A stretch of 64,000 bases of DNA from Chloroflexota bacterium (lineage in GTDB: Bacteria > Chloroflexota > Ktedonobacteria > Ktedonobacterales > Ktedonobacteraceae), in assembly GCA_902812455.1 (NCBI GenBank), contig CADDZH010000007.1, positions 19,803-83,802 of the forward strand, given 5' to 3'. A model generated the notes under the pieces. The model had not been told where the DNA came from. It saw only the letters and a list, made by a program, of their open reading frames with translations, and made no database searches. Position 1 is the stretch's first letter, and every line of letters begins with the position of its first letter. The position numbers and the translations under genes were made by a program. This document shows, in pieces, positions 35,433 through 44,548 of this stretch.

Positions 35433-36398
35433 TCACCGCTCGCTTTCGTAGAACGGGATAGCGTTTCCCTCATGCGTTTGTAGGCCCGCGAGGATTTTCT
35501 CCTTTGCCTTCTCATTGACCGAGCCGTCAGCGAACTGGATCAAGGCGAAACCCGTAATAGGCAGAGCAGCGAACAGGCCAGGCATCAGGCCCTCCTCCGA
35601 CTCACCTGTTGGACGGTACTGGTAAGTGGTGCTGCCGATTTCACGCAAGCAGAGCGGGCGTTCCTCGCCTTCTACGCTGATTGTCGTCTGCGCTGCCTCT
35701 TGCGGGATTAACTCCCACACTTTAAAGAGGCACGGCCCCGTGTGGGTCTCGTTGGATTGTGCGGGTAGTTGTTCAGGCAGAGCAGGATGCGCCAGGGCGA
35801 TGGCGCGGGTGCGCTCGCTTGCCCCATTCGCTTTCTCCTCTTCCCTCATCCACTCATCTTCGTCCCATGCGCCTTCATCCCACGCCTCTTCATCCTCTTC
35901 GCCCGCCTCAGGAACGGGAGTGGCAGCATGACCGGGAATATCCTTGCGACATTCTTGTGGCGGGCTCTGCTCCTGCCATACGGTATTAATCACCTTTGGA
36001 TGCGCCAGGATCATGCGGCTAGCCTGCGAGAGCAAGGACAGATCGAGATTGGGGTTGAGCTTGCGTGAGGCTCCAAAACGGCGTATTTCCTCGAGGTAAT
36101 CCGGGCAGTACTCATAATGCTCGGCTCCCACCCAGATCAAGAGATCGTAGATGGGCTGGCCCTGCTCATCAAGCAGAGCCTCACCCGTTGGCAGCACGCG
36201 CTGCCAGAGCTGCGGCTTGTTCGGTAAATCCAGGCCATCGGGGATAGGCAGCGGCGGATCGAGCAGGAAATCCTCCAGCGGGCGTCCTCTGGGGGAGAGG
36301 CCGCACTCGCAATACACACCGCCCGGCTCGCGCTCGCCGCAGCCGCGTTCTACGGGATCAGCTTTGGGGAAATCGCCAAACATCGGTTCTTCAAACAT
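35433..36398 (-). CDS. Hypothetical protein with acidic linker
   Basis: A 321-residue protein, family not recognised. The N-terminal part carries a Cys-rich stretch (RGCGEREPGGVYCECGLSPR) that could bind a metal. A middle region is alpha/beta-like (YDLLIWVGAEHYEYCPDYLE). An acidic low-complexity linker (EEDEEAWDEGAWDEDEWMRE) separates a C-terminal domain with strands VWELIPQEAAQTTISV and TGFALIQFADGS. ATG 36398 has TAAGGAG 9 nt upstream, so it is preferred over GTG 36407. It follows parB by 12 nt, so translation may be coupled and the protein may act with ParB. Confidence 0.6.
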   Translation of the reverse strand: MFEEPMFGDFPKADPVERGCGEREPGGVYCECGLSPRGRPLEDFLLDPPLPIPDGLDLPNKPQLWQRVLPTGEALLDEQGQPIYDLLIWVGAEHYEYCPDYLEEIRRFGASRKLNPNLDLSLLSQASRMILAHPKVINTVWQEQSPPQECRKDIPGHAATPVPEAGEEDEEAWDEGAWDEDEWMREEEKANGASERTRAIALAHPALPEQLPAQSNETHTGPCLFKVWELIPQEAAQTTISVEGEERPLCLREIGSTTYQYRPTGESEEGLMPGLFAALPITGFALIQFADGSVNEKAKEKILAGLQTHEGNAIPFYESER

Positions 36399-36410
36399 GT
36401 CTTTCACTCC

Positions 36411-37439
36411 TTACTTTTCGTTTTTGTTTGTTCCTGTTGATCGTGAGATTGTGTCTACCGTGCGCAGGTAGACCTCTGCCTGCTGGATGAGCGCGGTGGT
36501 GAGGCTACGCACGGCTTGCGGGACCGATCTGTACTCGTCACTTTGTTCAAAGCGGCGCAGATCGGCAACCAGTTGCGCCAGCGCCGAGGCCGGCGCGGAT
36601 GCTACAGCGGTATGGGCCATGCCCAGGCCTTGCTCGGGTGATGGCGCCGTAACCGGAGCGAGGTATGATGGCGCGGGTGCAGTTCCGGGTGCAAGCGGCG
36701 CGAGGCTCCATGCCTCTCGCAGTTGTGCCTGCATCGGCGCGAAGCCCGCGTTGATCTGCGCCCGCAGCGCCTGCTTCACAGTATCCACCGTGATCTCCTC
36801 ACCGCGTTCGGCTAGAGCAGCGATCTGCTCCTGTTGTGCCTGCGTAAGGCGAATGAGTTTGCGAGCCGTTTCGCGGGTGATGTGACCTGCCAGCACGCGC
36901 TCGACGAGGGGCGCGGGCAATTGCGCGATCTTGAGCCGCTCGGAGAGCGATGCGCGGTCAAAACCGAAGGCGGCCAGGTCGTCAAGGGTCATGCCCACGC
37001 GCTCGTCGATAAGTTTGCGCAAGGCTTCGACTTCCTTGACCCAGGCCGCCGAGCGCTGCTCGTTCTCAATGAGTGTGATAAGCGAGGCCAGTTGCGGGGT
37101 GCTCGCCTCGTACACCTCGCACTTGATGACCTCAAGGCCGGCAAGCCGGGCAGCCAGCACGCGCCTGCGCCCCGCGATCACCTCAAAGGTGGCATCGGGA
37201 TCGTGGATATCGCCGCCGGTGCAGCGCATCACTGCCGGGGCTTGTAGGATGCCAACGCGCTGAATACTTTTGACGAGTCGCCTGGCCGATCGCTCGATCT
37301 GCGCCGCATTGGGAACGATCAGCCGCTCAAGCGGCACGTGCATCGTTTCATGTGAAGGCAGGGCATCGACGCCGAGCCGCCGCATGAGAAGCGCGTCGGT
37401 GGTGGCGATGTCCTTGTCGCCAGAGAATGTTTGTGTCAT
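36411..37439 (-). CDS. parB: ParB-like partition or DNA-binding protein
   Basis: A 342-residue protein. The ParB/Srx N-terminal domain (about 35-125) shows VPLERLIVPNAAQIE, FEVIAGRRRVLAARLAG (the GxRR CTP-site signature) and the loop LIENEQRSAAWVKEVEAL. A helix-turn-helix (MTLDDLAAFGFDRASLSERL) and a long helical end follow. ParB proteins bind parS sites and slide as CTP clamps in segregation. No ParA gene is in the window, so it may be an orphan regulator or nuclease-type ParB. AAAGGA lies about 10 nt before ATG 37439. Confidence 0.88.
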   Translation of the reverse strand: MTQTFSGDKDIATTDALLMRRLGVDALPSHETMHVPLERLIVPNAAQIERSARRLVKSIQRVGILQAPAVMRCTGGDIHDPDATFEVIAGRRRVLAARLAGLEVIKCEVYEASTPQLASLITLIENEQRSAAWVKEVEALRKLIDERVGMTLDDLAAFGFDRASLSERLKIAQLPAPLVERVLAGHITRETARKLIRLTQAQQEQIAALAERGEEITVDTVKQALRAQINAGFAPMQAQLREAWSLAPLAPGTAPAPSYLAPVTAPSPEQGLGMAHTAVASAPASALAQLVADLRRFEQSDEYRSVPQAVRSLTTALIQQAEVYLRTVDTISRSTGTNKNEK

Positions 37440-37465
37440 ATTGATACTGTCCTTTCAGGAAAAAA

Positions 37466-37499
37466 GGCCCCAGGATCCGTCCGTCATGATCCTGTGGCC
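37466..37499 (-). terminator. Hairpin with T-run between helicase gene and parB
   Basis: GGCCCCAGGATC pairs with GATCCTGTGGCC with one mismatch; the minus strand then reads TTTTTTCC. It lies directly after the helicase stop at 37506 and before the parB ribosome-binding site. Confidence 0.75.
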
Positions 37500-37505
37500 A
37501 GACAA

Positions 37506-40500
37506 CTACTCCCACATGCGCGATTGCTGGGGAGCCGGAGAAGGGTGAGGTAACGCCGTGGGATGCACGGGAAGATGATCCGCTTCTGGAGCCTGTGTTG
37601 CGAGCATATCCCACAGCGAGAGTGTCAGCGGAGCCGGGGCGCTCTGGCCGTTGTACGGAGCGGGCTGCGTGTCGTCGAGCGCGGGGATGTCGCGTTCGAC
37701 AAGGGGAGCAGGTCGCTTTACCCGGTCATAGGAACGCACGCGACGCGAGCGACGACGGGCAAATGCCTGGATGTGAGCCAGGTTCCCGAACTCCACCTCG
37801 GCGCGGCTGCTCGCTGTTTTCAAGGGCGTGGGTATGGACATAGATGCGGCCTGAGGGTGTCCTTGCAGTGCAGGTGCAATTGGCTCGTCCTTCGCATCTG
37901 TGGTTGCAATAGGCGGTGCTGGCATTGCTGGAAGTGTGTCCACATTGCCTTCACGAGGATCTGGTTTCAGCAGAGGCTTATCCTGTCTGGGCAAAGGCAA
38001 CCTGATGGGATGGGGAACGGGCTGCTCCTTCCATACGGGTGCGGTGAAGGCCGGATCCCCGAGGAGCGCGCGGAGCCGCTGTTCCAGCGTATCCTCGATG
38101 CCACCCAGGAACGCGCGACCTGCCCTGAGAGCGGCCTGTAACTCTTCGGCGCGGCGCGCGAAGGCCGCTTTAAGGTCGGTTTCCTCTTGCGCAAGCTCAC
38201 CTTCGCTTACCACTACCGGCGGCGCGAACTCGCCCTCATCATCCTTTTCCAGCAGGCTTGAGAGCCGGGCCAGCGTGGTCTGGTCCGCGCCCGCCTCCTC
38301 GACCAGCGCGCCTCTGGCTACCTCGCCTGCGAAGGCTGCCGCCGCTCCGCTCTGCTGGCCCAACTTGCGCAGCTTGCGATGCCCGGCGGTATTGGCATAC
38401 ACAAGGTAGTAAATCTTTACTTCCTCACATTTGCCCAGCCGCCAGGCGCGCCGGGATGCCTGATCGAGCATGAAGAGGTTTAAGGCCATCTCGTACCAGA
38501 GCACCGTATCGATGGCCGACTGCAGATTGAGGCCCTCATTCACTCGCCGGTAGGGGACGATCACCACGTCGTGCCCGCGCTTCAGCACGGCATCCAGGAT
38601 GGCTTCCTGGCGGTCCTCGGCGGGCGTGCTGTTGGGCAGCGTCCAGGGATGATACTCCCGCAGCACCCACTCCAGGCGGCGGGCCATACTGCGCAGTTCG
38701 TTCTGTTCGTGATACACCATGACGCGCCGGCCTAGAGCGCGTTCCCGCTCAACAATGGTGAGAAGCCGCTTTTCGAGCGGGTAGAGGTGATCCCAGGCGA
38801 GCCGGCAGGTCGAGACGAGGAGCTCACGTGCCGTCTGGTCGCCCCAACCGTCGCGTTTGGTTTGCCACACCTCGAACGGCGCGTCGCAGGGCAGCGCGGC
38901 AAACCAGCGTGGGATCGTGCCTTTGGCCAGTCGCGCCGCCTGGTTGCGCATCTGCGCCAGGTCTTCCAGTTCATGCACCAGGCGCCAGTAGTGAGCGGCC
39001 AGGTGGCGCGAGTGCGCCCATTCCTTGACTGCCTGTTCTTGCTGGAGCGCCTGCTCGACTGCCTGCTGCAAGCGGGCCGCTTCCACCGCCTGCTCGTCCT
39101 CAAGCATCGCCAGTTCGCCGCGTCTGGTGGCCTGCTGGAAGGCCGCCAGCTCGGCTTTGGCCAGGCGCTCTGTCGCGACGACTTCTTTCAGCACGTCCTC
39201 AATCCCCTGATCGCTCATGGAGACAATCTCGGGTATCTCGATGCGCGGCGGCATGTGCGCGCCCACGTCCAGGACCGCGAGATAGGCCAGGTCTTCCAGG
39301 AGGTACGGGATGAGTTTGGCGGAGAGGCCGGGCGCGGGAATAGTGGACACCTGCACGTTGGTCTGGCCGGAGCCGCGCCGGGCTTCGCTCTCATACTGCT
39401 TCGTCCACTCCTGAATTACCCCGTAGCGCGCGAGCGCCTTCTCCGCGTCGTTCCATCCCAGGCCGAGTCGTTGCCAGAACTGGGGGTGAAACCTGAACCA
39501 GTAGTGGAAGAAGCTCAGCAGATCGCCACCAAAATGCGTTCCTGTCGCCAGCATGTGGCATTGCGAGGCGAGCATGGCCTGATGGAAGGCGTGGCCGATA
39601 TCGGTATCGCGCCCGCGCCCGTTGTGGCTCTCGTCCACAATGGCAAGGGCTACGCATCCCTTGAAGAAGCGGTGCAGGTAGTCGTAGGGTGAAAATGAAT
39701 CGGCAAGGGGCGTGGCCATCGCATACTGCTGGCCAGCACGCTGCCTGCGAGCGTCGGCAAGTTTGCGCCTGCGCTGGGCGAGCATGGCAGCTCTGCTCCC
39801 TGTGGGTGGTGCCTGATGGGAAGCGTACGCTTCCGGGGCCTTCATCGCTTTGAGACTCCTGGCCTGCTGCTCCCTTTCCTTGCCACTCCTCATTTTCTCC
39901 GTTGGATAAGCCGTTTCCCACAGGTCACGAAACAGGCGAGGCGCAACATCCACCAGGGGCATGACCAGGCGCGCGAGTGCCAGGGCTATGCCCTGGCGCG
40001 GGTGGCGGCGAAGGGCCTGCACAATAGTTTCTGCCAGAGATGGGCTGCCGGGGGACTCTCGGATCGCCGGGTCGAGCGGCGCAACCAGGTTGAGCAAGGC
40101 CTGTGCCGCCTCTTGATCGGCCAGCGCGATCTTCACTTGCTGCACGAGCGGGAGCATGGCCGCATAATCCAGCGGCGAAAGGCTCCCCGCTCGGATCTGT
40201 GCCCGCCGTTGCACGCGCTCTATCGCCTCCGACCAGCACGCAAACGACAACTGGGGGTGCCTCTGCTGTACTTCCGGTCGCCGCGCATCCGTCCAGAGCG
40301 GGGTACGGACCCGCTCTTGCGCCCGCTCATGTAGTGTGCGACTATGGGCATCCGCCCGGCAGTGGCACCAGCGCGGCTTGAGGGTGAGCCAGGTGCGAGA
40401 AGTCACGGGCTCGAGTTTGTCGTCCCCGTCCTCGTTGTCCGCCATCTCCGGCTTCTTCTTGAAGAGGAGCATGCCCTCGTCCTGCGGCTGTTTCTCCACC

Positions 40501-41858
40501 TCGTGGAGTTTGCCGGGGACGGCCTTCACCATCCCGAAGCATGAGGGGCAGAAGAAGCGCGTGGCCCTTTCCGGGCGGGTGTACCACTCACCGGAGTCCT
40601 TCCATTTGTAGCCGAGCAGCACACCATGCTCGTTCTTTACTGGTTTCAGGCGCTCAAGCAGGCTCTCGTCGGGCTCCGTCACCTTCACCTCGGTCACGAT
40701 CTGTCGTTCGATGACGGCCGGCTGCCAGGCTCGCCCAAAGGCGCGGGTAAGGGAGTGCGGGAAGATGGCGATGACGGCCGGCGCGGAACTGGTTGCGCAG
40801 CACTTGAGCCACCTGGGGATATCGGTGTGATGCTCGATCAGCATCACCTCTGCCCCGGCTTCCTTCCAGGCGGCGCGGATTTCTGCGGCGTACTCTTTCG
40901 TGACCTTTTTGGGCGTTGTCACCAGCACCGGCAGGGCCTGTGGCCCGGCGTCCTCGGGCGCAAGGAGCGTGCCATCAGCTCGCCGATAGGCCACAATGCG
41001 CCCTGTCCCCTCTTCGCGTAGAGCTTCCAGGCCGAGCAGAGCAAGCGCGCGGGGATTTTTGAGCCAGGCCTGCCTGAGTCCGCGCATCCAGGCGGGCTGC
41101 TTCTCTTTCCCCAGGAAAAGCGGGGTATTGCGATGCCGCCACTGGTAGGCCATGCGCGCGGCTGTCGCCGTCGCCAACCTTGTTTTGCCCGTTCCCGGCT
41201 CCCCCTGGATGGCGGCGCGACCACATCTATCGAGTGAGCGGCCCATAGCGTAGACCCGGTGCTGCTGGGCAAGGGAGAGGCCGGGGAAGGCTGCGTTGGG
41301 GAGTTGCTTGTCCTGCCCGAAGTGGGCCAGCACGCGCATCTCCCACTTTGCCGGGTCCAGTTTGTACAGGGGGACGCGCAGCCTCGCCACGCGGGCGGCA
41401 AGCTGCCCAAGCCAGGGCGAGAGCCTGCTGAAGACGCCCTCGCCCTGCTCGTAGCGTGTCTCGCCTGTTTCGAGATTGAGGATGCCCAAAATGGGCTTGT
41501 CCTGCCACTGGCGCACCGAGACGGAGACCACGCCGTGTTCGCGCAACTTCTCTCGCTCTTCCTCATCCACCTTCATGGGCGTCCATTCGTGTCCCACGAA
41601 GGCGGTTAAGAGATGTGGCTCGCCCTGAGGGCTCTCAATGATCTCGCCGTCCAAGAGGCCCGTTAAGACTTCGGCGGCCACGTGGGCCTCGCCGGAAAGT
41701 GGCATCATGGGCTGGCCGCGCATGACCTCCGGTTCCCAGGTGGTGGCCTCCTCCCACCAGGGCGAGAGATGCGCGCCACTTTTTTCGAGTGCGGCAAGCA
41801 GCGTGGCTTCATCCGCGTGCCGCACAACGATGGATGGGCGCGAGGTCGCTTCCGGCAC
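37506..41858 (-). CDS. Giant SF2/SNF2-like helicase of a mobile replicon
   Basis: A 1450-residue protein. Motif I is QGEPGTGKTRLATATA (about residues 220-235); a zinc-finger-like insertion holds FFCPSCFG and CHCRADAH; motif II is ALAIVDESHNGRGRD; motif III is LATGTHFGG; the second RecA half ends with EGLNLQSAIDTVLWYE and motif VI LDQASRRAWRLGKC. The Pro-rich C-terminal 150 residues look disordered. Plasmid and phage helicases of this build sit beside a methyltransferase, as here. The GTG 41858 start overlaps the methyltransferase by 154 nt; ATG 41708, forming an ATGA overlap with the methyltransferase stop, is the alternative (1400 residues). Confidence 0.82.
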   Translation of the reverse strand: MPEATSRPSIVVRHADEATLLAALEKSGAHLSPWWEEATTWEPEVMRGQPMMPLSGEAHVAAEVLTGLLDGEIIESPQGEPHLLTAFVGHEWTPMKVDEEEREKLREHGVVSVSVRQWQDKPILGILNLETGETRYEQGEGVFSRLSPWLGQLAARVARLRVPLYKLDPAKWEMRVLAHFGQDKQLPNAAFPGLSLAQQHRVYAMGRSLDRCGRAAIQGEPGTGKTRLATATAARMAYQWRHRNTPLFLGKEKQPAWMRGLRQAWLKNPRALALLGLEALREEGTGRIVAYRRADGTLLAPEDAGPQALPVLVTTPKKVTKEYAAEIRAAWKEAGAEVMLIEHHTDIPRWLKCCATSSAPAVIAIFPHSLTRAFGRAWQPAVIERQIVTEVKVTEPDESLLERLKPVKNEHGVLLGYKWKDSGEWYTRPERATRFFCPSCFGMVKAVPGKLHEVEKQPQDEGMLLFKKKPEMADNEDGDDKLEPVTSRTWLTLKPRWCHCRADAHSRTLHERAQERVRTPLWTDARRPEVQQRHPQLSFACWSEAIERVQRRAQIRAGSLSPLDYAAMLPLVQQVKIALADQEAAQALLNLVAPLDPAIRESPGSPSLAETIVQALRRHPRQGIALALARLVMPLVDVAPRLFRDLWETAYPTEKMRSGKEREQQARSLKAMKAPEAYASHQAPPTGSRAAMLAQRRRKLADARRQRAGQQYAMATPLADSFSPYDYLHRFFKGCVALAIVDESHNGRGRDTDIGHAFHQAMLASQCHMLATGTHFGGDLLSFFHYWFRFHPQFWQRLGLGWNDAEKALARYGVIQEWTKQYESEARRGSGQTNVQVSTIPAPGLSAKLIPYLLEDLAYLAVLDVGAHMPPRIEIPEIVSMSDQGIEDVLKEVVATERLAKAELAAFQQATRRGELAMLEDEQAVEAARLQQAVEQALQQEQAVKEWAHSRHLAAHYWRLVHELEDLAQMRNQAARLAKGTIPRWFAALPCDAPFEVWQTKRDGWGDQTARELLVSTCRLAWDHLYPLEKRLLTIVERERALGRRVMVYHEQNELRSMARRLEWVLREYHPWTLPNSTPAEDRQEAILDAVLKRGHDVVIVPYRRVNEGLNLQSAIDTVLWYEMALNLFMLDQASRRAWRLGKCEEVKIYYLVYANTAGHRKLRKLGQQSGAAAAFAGEVARGALVEEAGADQTTLARLSSLLEKDDEGEFAPPVVVSEGELAQEETDLKAAFARRAEELQAALRAGRAFLGGIEDTLEQRLRALLGDPAFTAPVWKEQPVPHPIRLPLPRQDKPLLKPDPREGNVDTLPAMPAPPIATTDAKDEPIAPALQGHPQAASMSIPTPLKTASSRAEVEFGNLAHIQAFARRRSRRVRSYDRVKRPAPLVERDIPALDDTQPAPYNGQSAPAPLTLSLWDMLATQAPEADHLPVHPTALPHPSPAPQQSRMWE

Positions 41859-42583
41859 GAGGAGGGATCCAGGTCGGGTTCAGCAGGAATGACCGGCGGC
41901 GGCTCGCCGCGTTCCCATCCCGGGCGCAGGCGTGGATTCCCCTTCGGCACGACGGCGCGATAGCGATAGCCGGAGAGGCGCCGCTGCTCTGCGGGAATAG
42001 GGTCGCGAGGCTCGGCCCGGCGCGCGCCGATGACGCAGATCTGGGAAAAATCCTCGAAACTCCCTTCGTCGTCGGAAGACTCTTTATCGGGGAATTTCCA
42101 GATGCGCACCCGCTCGTACCACTTGCAGAAGTGGTTGATCATCGTGCCGTCCCAGGCTGATCTCGCCGGGATGATGGCGACCATGATGCCGCCGGGCACA
42201 AGCAGCAGGCCTGAGTCGGCGATGATGCGATACTCGGCCCGCTCGCCATTCTGGAAGAAGTAGGGCGGATTGGCCAGCACAAGACTCATGCTGCCTTTAG
42301 GGATGCTCGTGCCCTCAAAGGCGCAGGCCACGATCTCGGCTCCGGGAAGACGCGAGCGGGCAACCTCGGCTCGCGCGGCGCTGATTTCTACGCCATAGAG
42401 CCGGGCCTGCGCGAGCGTGAGACAGGGCAAGAGCAGATCGCCCTCGCCCGCTGTGGGGTCGAGGATGTTGACCGCTTTTCCTTCTGGGAAAGCCAGCAGG
42501 TTGCGCACAATGCGCTCGGCAAGAGCAGGTGGTGTGCGAACGAAAGCGGAATTTGCCATATTTGCCAGGGTTCCAACCGGCAT
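41705..42583 (-). CDS. N6-adenine DNA methyltransferase (DUF6094-like)
   Basis: A 292-residue class I methyltransferase. The SAM motif is NILDPTAGEGDLLLPCL, followed by GVEISAARAEVAR, and the amino-methyl catalytic motif IV is LVLANPPYFFQNGER, the NPPY of adenine-N6 enzymes. ATG 42583 has AAAGGAG 7 nt upstream. The last 50 residues (after about residue 240) are Arg/Pro rich and overlap the helicase reading frame; composition suggests the natural end may be earlier. It may protect the element's DNA or work with the adjacent helicase. No cognate restriction nuclease is adjacent. Confidence 0.82.
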   Translation of the reverse strand: MPVGTLANMANSAFVRTPPALAERIVRNLLAFPEGKAVNILDPTAGEGDLLLPCLTLAQARLYGVEISAARAEVARSRLPGAEIVACAFEGTSIPKGSMSLVLANPPYFFQNGERAEYRIIADSGLLLVPGGIMVAIIPARSAWDGTMINHFCKWYERVRIWKFPDKESSDDEGSFEDFSQICVIGARRAEPRDPIPAEQRRLSGYRYRAVVPKGNPRLRPGWERGEPPPVIPAEPDLDPSSCRKRPRAHPSLCGTRMKPRCLPHSKKVARISRPGGRRPPPGNRRSCAASP

Positions 42584-42650
42584 GAAGTACTCCTTTCGTA
42601 CATGGATGAGATGATTGAACAAACAAACGACACACAAGATGGCGTCCCAC

Positions 42651-42765
42651 CTTGCACGCCAAATGGTGCATGGCAGGACACCTCGTGAGAGCAAGGTTTT
42701 AGTGTGGAAATATGGTGTTCGCTACTTGCATACTAAATGGTGCAAAGCAGGACGCCGAGTGAGAG
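42651..42765. repeat. Two direct repeats upstream of the methyltransferase
   Basis: CTTGCA, four variable bases, AAATGGTGCA, two variable bases and GCAGGAC occur at 42651 and again at 42725, a 74-nt period, each followed by a GTGAGAG stretch. They occupy the only sizeable gap inside the block (42584-42787) and could be operator or partition sites. Confidence 0.6.
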
Positions 42766-42787
42766 AGGTGTTGAGGCTGGTCACTCG

Positions 42788-43555
42788 CTAGCGCCAGGGG
42801 AGCCAGCCCTCGCGCACACCTGAGCCGGTGAGCGCGGCCCAGGCCAGGAGATCGCCGGAGACGCGCCAGGCCCGGATGCCGAGGGCCTCGATGGGCGCAA
42901 TGAGGCCGGCAGAGAGGCCGCGCTGCCACAGGGCATCGGCCCAGGCGTTTGGGAGCTCGGGACGGCTGTCGTGACGGTAGAGGATGGGAATGCGCAAGGC
43001 CGAAAGCACGCCCTGGAAGGCGCGGCGATTAGGGCCGCATTCGTTCCAGTTACCCAGGATGTAGCGTGTCACCCAGGGCGGCGGTTTGGGCTTCTGCCTT
43101 TGCGCGTCCAACGAAGTGCTCTCTTCAGCGGATGCGGCGTGACTCTCATCTGTATCTGTCTTCGCTGGTGGCGGCTCCGGCAGTTCTGGCGGGTTGAGGA
43201 TGCCTTCGCGAATGCTGGCGGAACGCAGCAGGGCGAGGACGTGTACTTGCCGGGCATTGGCAAGCTGGCCGCCAGTGGTGCGGTAGCTGCCATTGGCGCG
43301 TTGCACCTGCGCCGGGCCGCGCCAGTCGTCCTGCCAGGCGAAGGCCGGATTGAACTGCACCTTCGTATTGCCCCACAGGCGTCCGAGCATGACGCCGACG
43401 CTGGTGTCGTAGCCAACGAGACTGAGCATGATGATGTGCTCACCATCGCAGGCCAGCGCTGCAACCTGTACTGATTGCCCGTCTGCTTCAAGCGCTCCGA
43501 CGAAGCCATCGGGATGATAGGGCAAGACCAGCGATGATCCATCCAGTCCATTCAT
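42788..43555 (-). CDS. Hypothetical protein of the replicon-like block
   Basis: A 255-residue protein of unknown family. The N-terminal half is beta-rich (SLVLPYHPDGFVGALEADG, ALACDGEHIIMLSLVG) and a Pro/Ser-rich linker (PPELPEPPPAKTDTDESHAA) leads to a helical C-terminal region ending SGVREGWLPWR. It starts at ATG 43555, whose ATGA overlaps the stop of the small gene upstream (43552), indicating coupled translation. Confidence 0.6.
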   Translation of the reverse strand: MNGLDGSSLVLPYHPDGFVGALEADGQSVQVAALACDGEHIIMLSLVGYDTSVGVMLGRLWGNTKVQFNPAFAWQDDWRGPAQVQRANGSYRTTGGQLANARQVHVLALLRSASIREGILNPPELPEPPPAKTDTDESHAASAEESTSLDAQRQKPKPPPWVTRYILGNWNECGPNRRAFQGVLSALRIPILYRHDSRPELPNAWADALWQRGLSAGLIAPIEALGIRAWRVSGDLLAWAALTGSGVREGWLPWR

Positions 43556-43749
43556 GGCGCCACCGCCTTTCCCAGGTTCGCTTGCCGCTCTCTGGCCTCT
43601 TGCGTGAGCAAGCAGGTAATGCGCGTGGGCATGGGTGGCATATCCAGGAAGGTGGAGAGGCTGCTGTACTTGATGACGGGATAGGGCAATGCAAACATCA
43701 TGTTGTATCGGACATGAGGCCGGCTTTGTGATACGATTGTTCGTGACAT
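43552..43749 (-). CDS. Small hypothetical protein
   Basis: A 65-residue protein, MSRTIVSQSRPHV onward, with no recognised domain. AAGGAG lies about 9 nt before ATG 43749. It overlaps the next gene by ATGA. It is kept as real because of the strong ribosome-binding site and coupling. Confidence 0.55.
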   Translation of the reverse strand: MSRTIVSQSRPHVRYNMMFALPYPVIKYSSLSTFLDMPPMPTRITCLLTQEARERQANLGKAVAP

Positions 43750-43765
43750 CGTGAGATCTCCTTTT

Positions 43766-44101
43766 CTAGGACGATGAAGCCGCCTGCTCATTGCAGTGAG
43801 CAAGCGGCTTTGTTCTGACCAGCCGAAACGCTTTTACGTCCTTGACAACGATATGACTTCCTTTTGTGAGCAGGTTACAGGGGACGATCAGCGCGTGATC
43901 TTGCGCCTCGTTCCACCAGATCAATACCGGGCTATCGAAGAGGGGATGAGGCATGTGACTTCGCAGGTAGGCCTGAACCGCTGCGTCAAGAGGCTGCATG
44001 GACGGCTTGCAGTCCTGCTGCGGCTCAATGAGGATGAACTGCTGCCACTCAGTGAGGCGCGTCAGGTACGGCAGCAAGCGATGTTGCGTGAACTGCATCA
44101 T
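43766..44101 (-). CDS. Hypothetical protein
   Basis: A 111-residue protein, MMQFTQHRLLPYLT onward, mixed alpha/beta, no family recognised. Its ATG 44101 overlaps the stop of the upstream small gene (44098) by four bases (ATGA). The final codons are encoded within an intergenic-type hairpin (43779-43808), so the real end could have been shifted by hairpin insertion. Confidence 0.55.
   Translation of the reverse strand: MMQFTQHRLLPYLTRLTEWQQFILIEPQQDCKPSMQPLDAAVQAYLRSHMPHPLFDSPVLIWWNEAQDHALIVPCNLLTKGSHIVVKDVKAFRLVRTKPLAHCNEQAASSS
43779..43808 (-). repeat. Hairpin at the 3' end of gene 43766-44101
   Basis: GCCGCCTGCTCA pairs with TGAGCAAGCGGC with one mismatch across the loop TTGCAG. It lies upstream of the next start and matches the hairpins at the other junctions. 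Confidence 0.65.
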
Positions 44102-44373
44102 CGCTCATCACCGTCCAGGCTTCGCCATTGCCCCAGTGGCGTTGCCGTGACCCGGAAGACCAGGGTGTAGCAATCTCGCAGCGCCGCTTGCTCTATCCCA
44201 TTGAAGAGGGCGTTGGGCATATAGCGCAGACTGGCGTACTGTGCTGCAAGCGTGGCAATCTCGCTGGCCGCCAATGCCTGTTCTCGAAATGGAGCAGCAT
44301 CGGTCTCGGCCCGCCGAGAACAAGCAGCGAGGATGCTATCCTCATCTGGAACGAGGTCAAGTGCTAGAGTCAT
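44098..44373 (-). CDS. Small hypothetical protein
   Basis: A 91-residue protein, MTLALDLVPDEDSI onward, largely helical, ending GQWRSLDGDER. AAAGGAG lies about 9 nt before ATG 44373. It overlaps the downstream gene by ATGA, so the two are translationally coupled. No family recognised. Confidence 0.55.
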   Translation of the reverse strand: MTLALDLVPDEDSILAACSRRAETDAAPFREQALAASEIATLAAQYASLRYMPNALFNGIEQAALRDCYTLVFRVTATPLGQWRSLDGDER

Positions 44374-44415
44374 GTTTTTTTCTCCTTTCGTTCGTTGTGG
44401 TGAAAGACATGAAGA

Positions 44416-44448
44416 AGGCCACCCCCTCATGAAGTGAGGAAGTGGCCT
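44416..44448 (-). repeat. Intergenic hairpin after the primase gene
   Basis: AGGCCAC pairs with GTGGCCT, extended inward by CTCA and TGAG. It lies between the primase stop and the next ribosome-binding site. Confidence 0.55.
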
Positions 44449-44548
44449 GTCTGCAATGCGCGGCATCAAGAGCCGGGAAAACTGGCGTGCTTGCCGCGTT
44501 CCCCTCTGCTTTGTTCAGTTCGGCTCTTGACGTTTGTGAATCACAGTG

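Noticed and set aside
38787..39692. 301-codon plus-strand frame opposite the giant helicase
   Set aside because: The minus strand carries continuous helicase motifs; the plus frame is a by-product of high third-position G+C.
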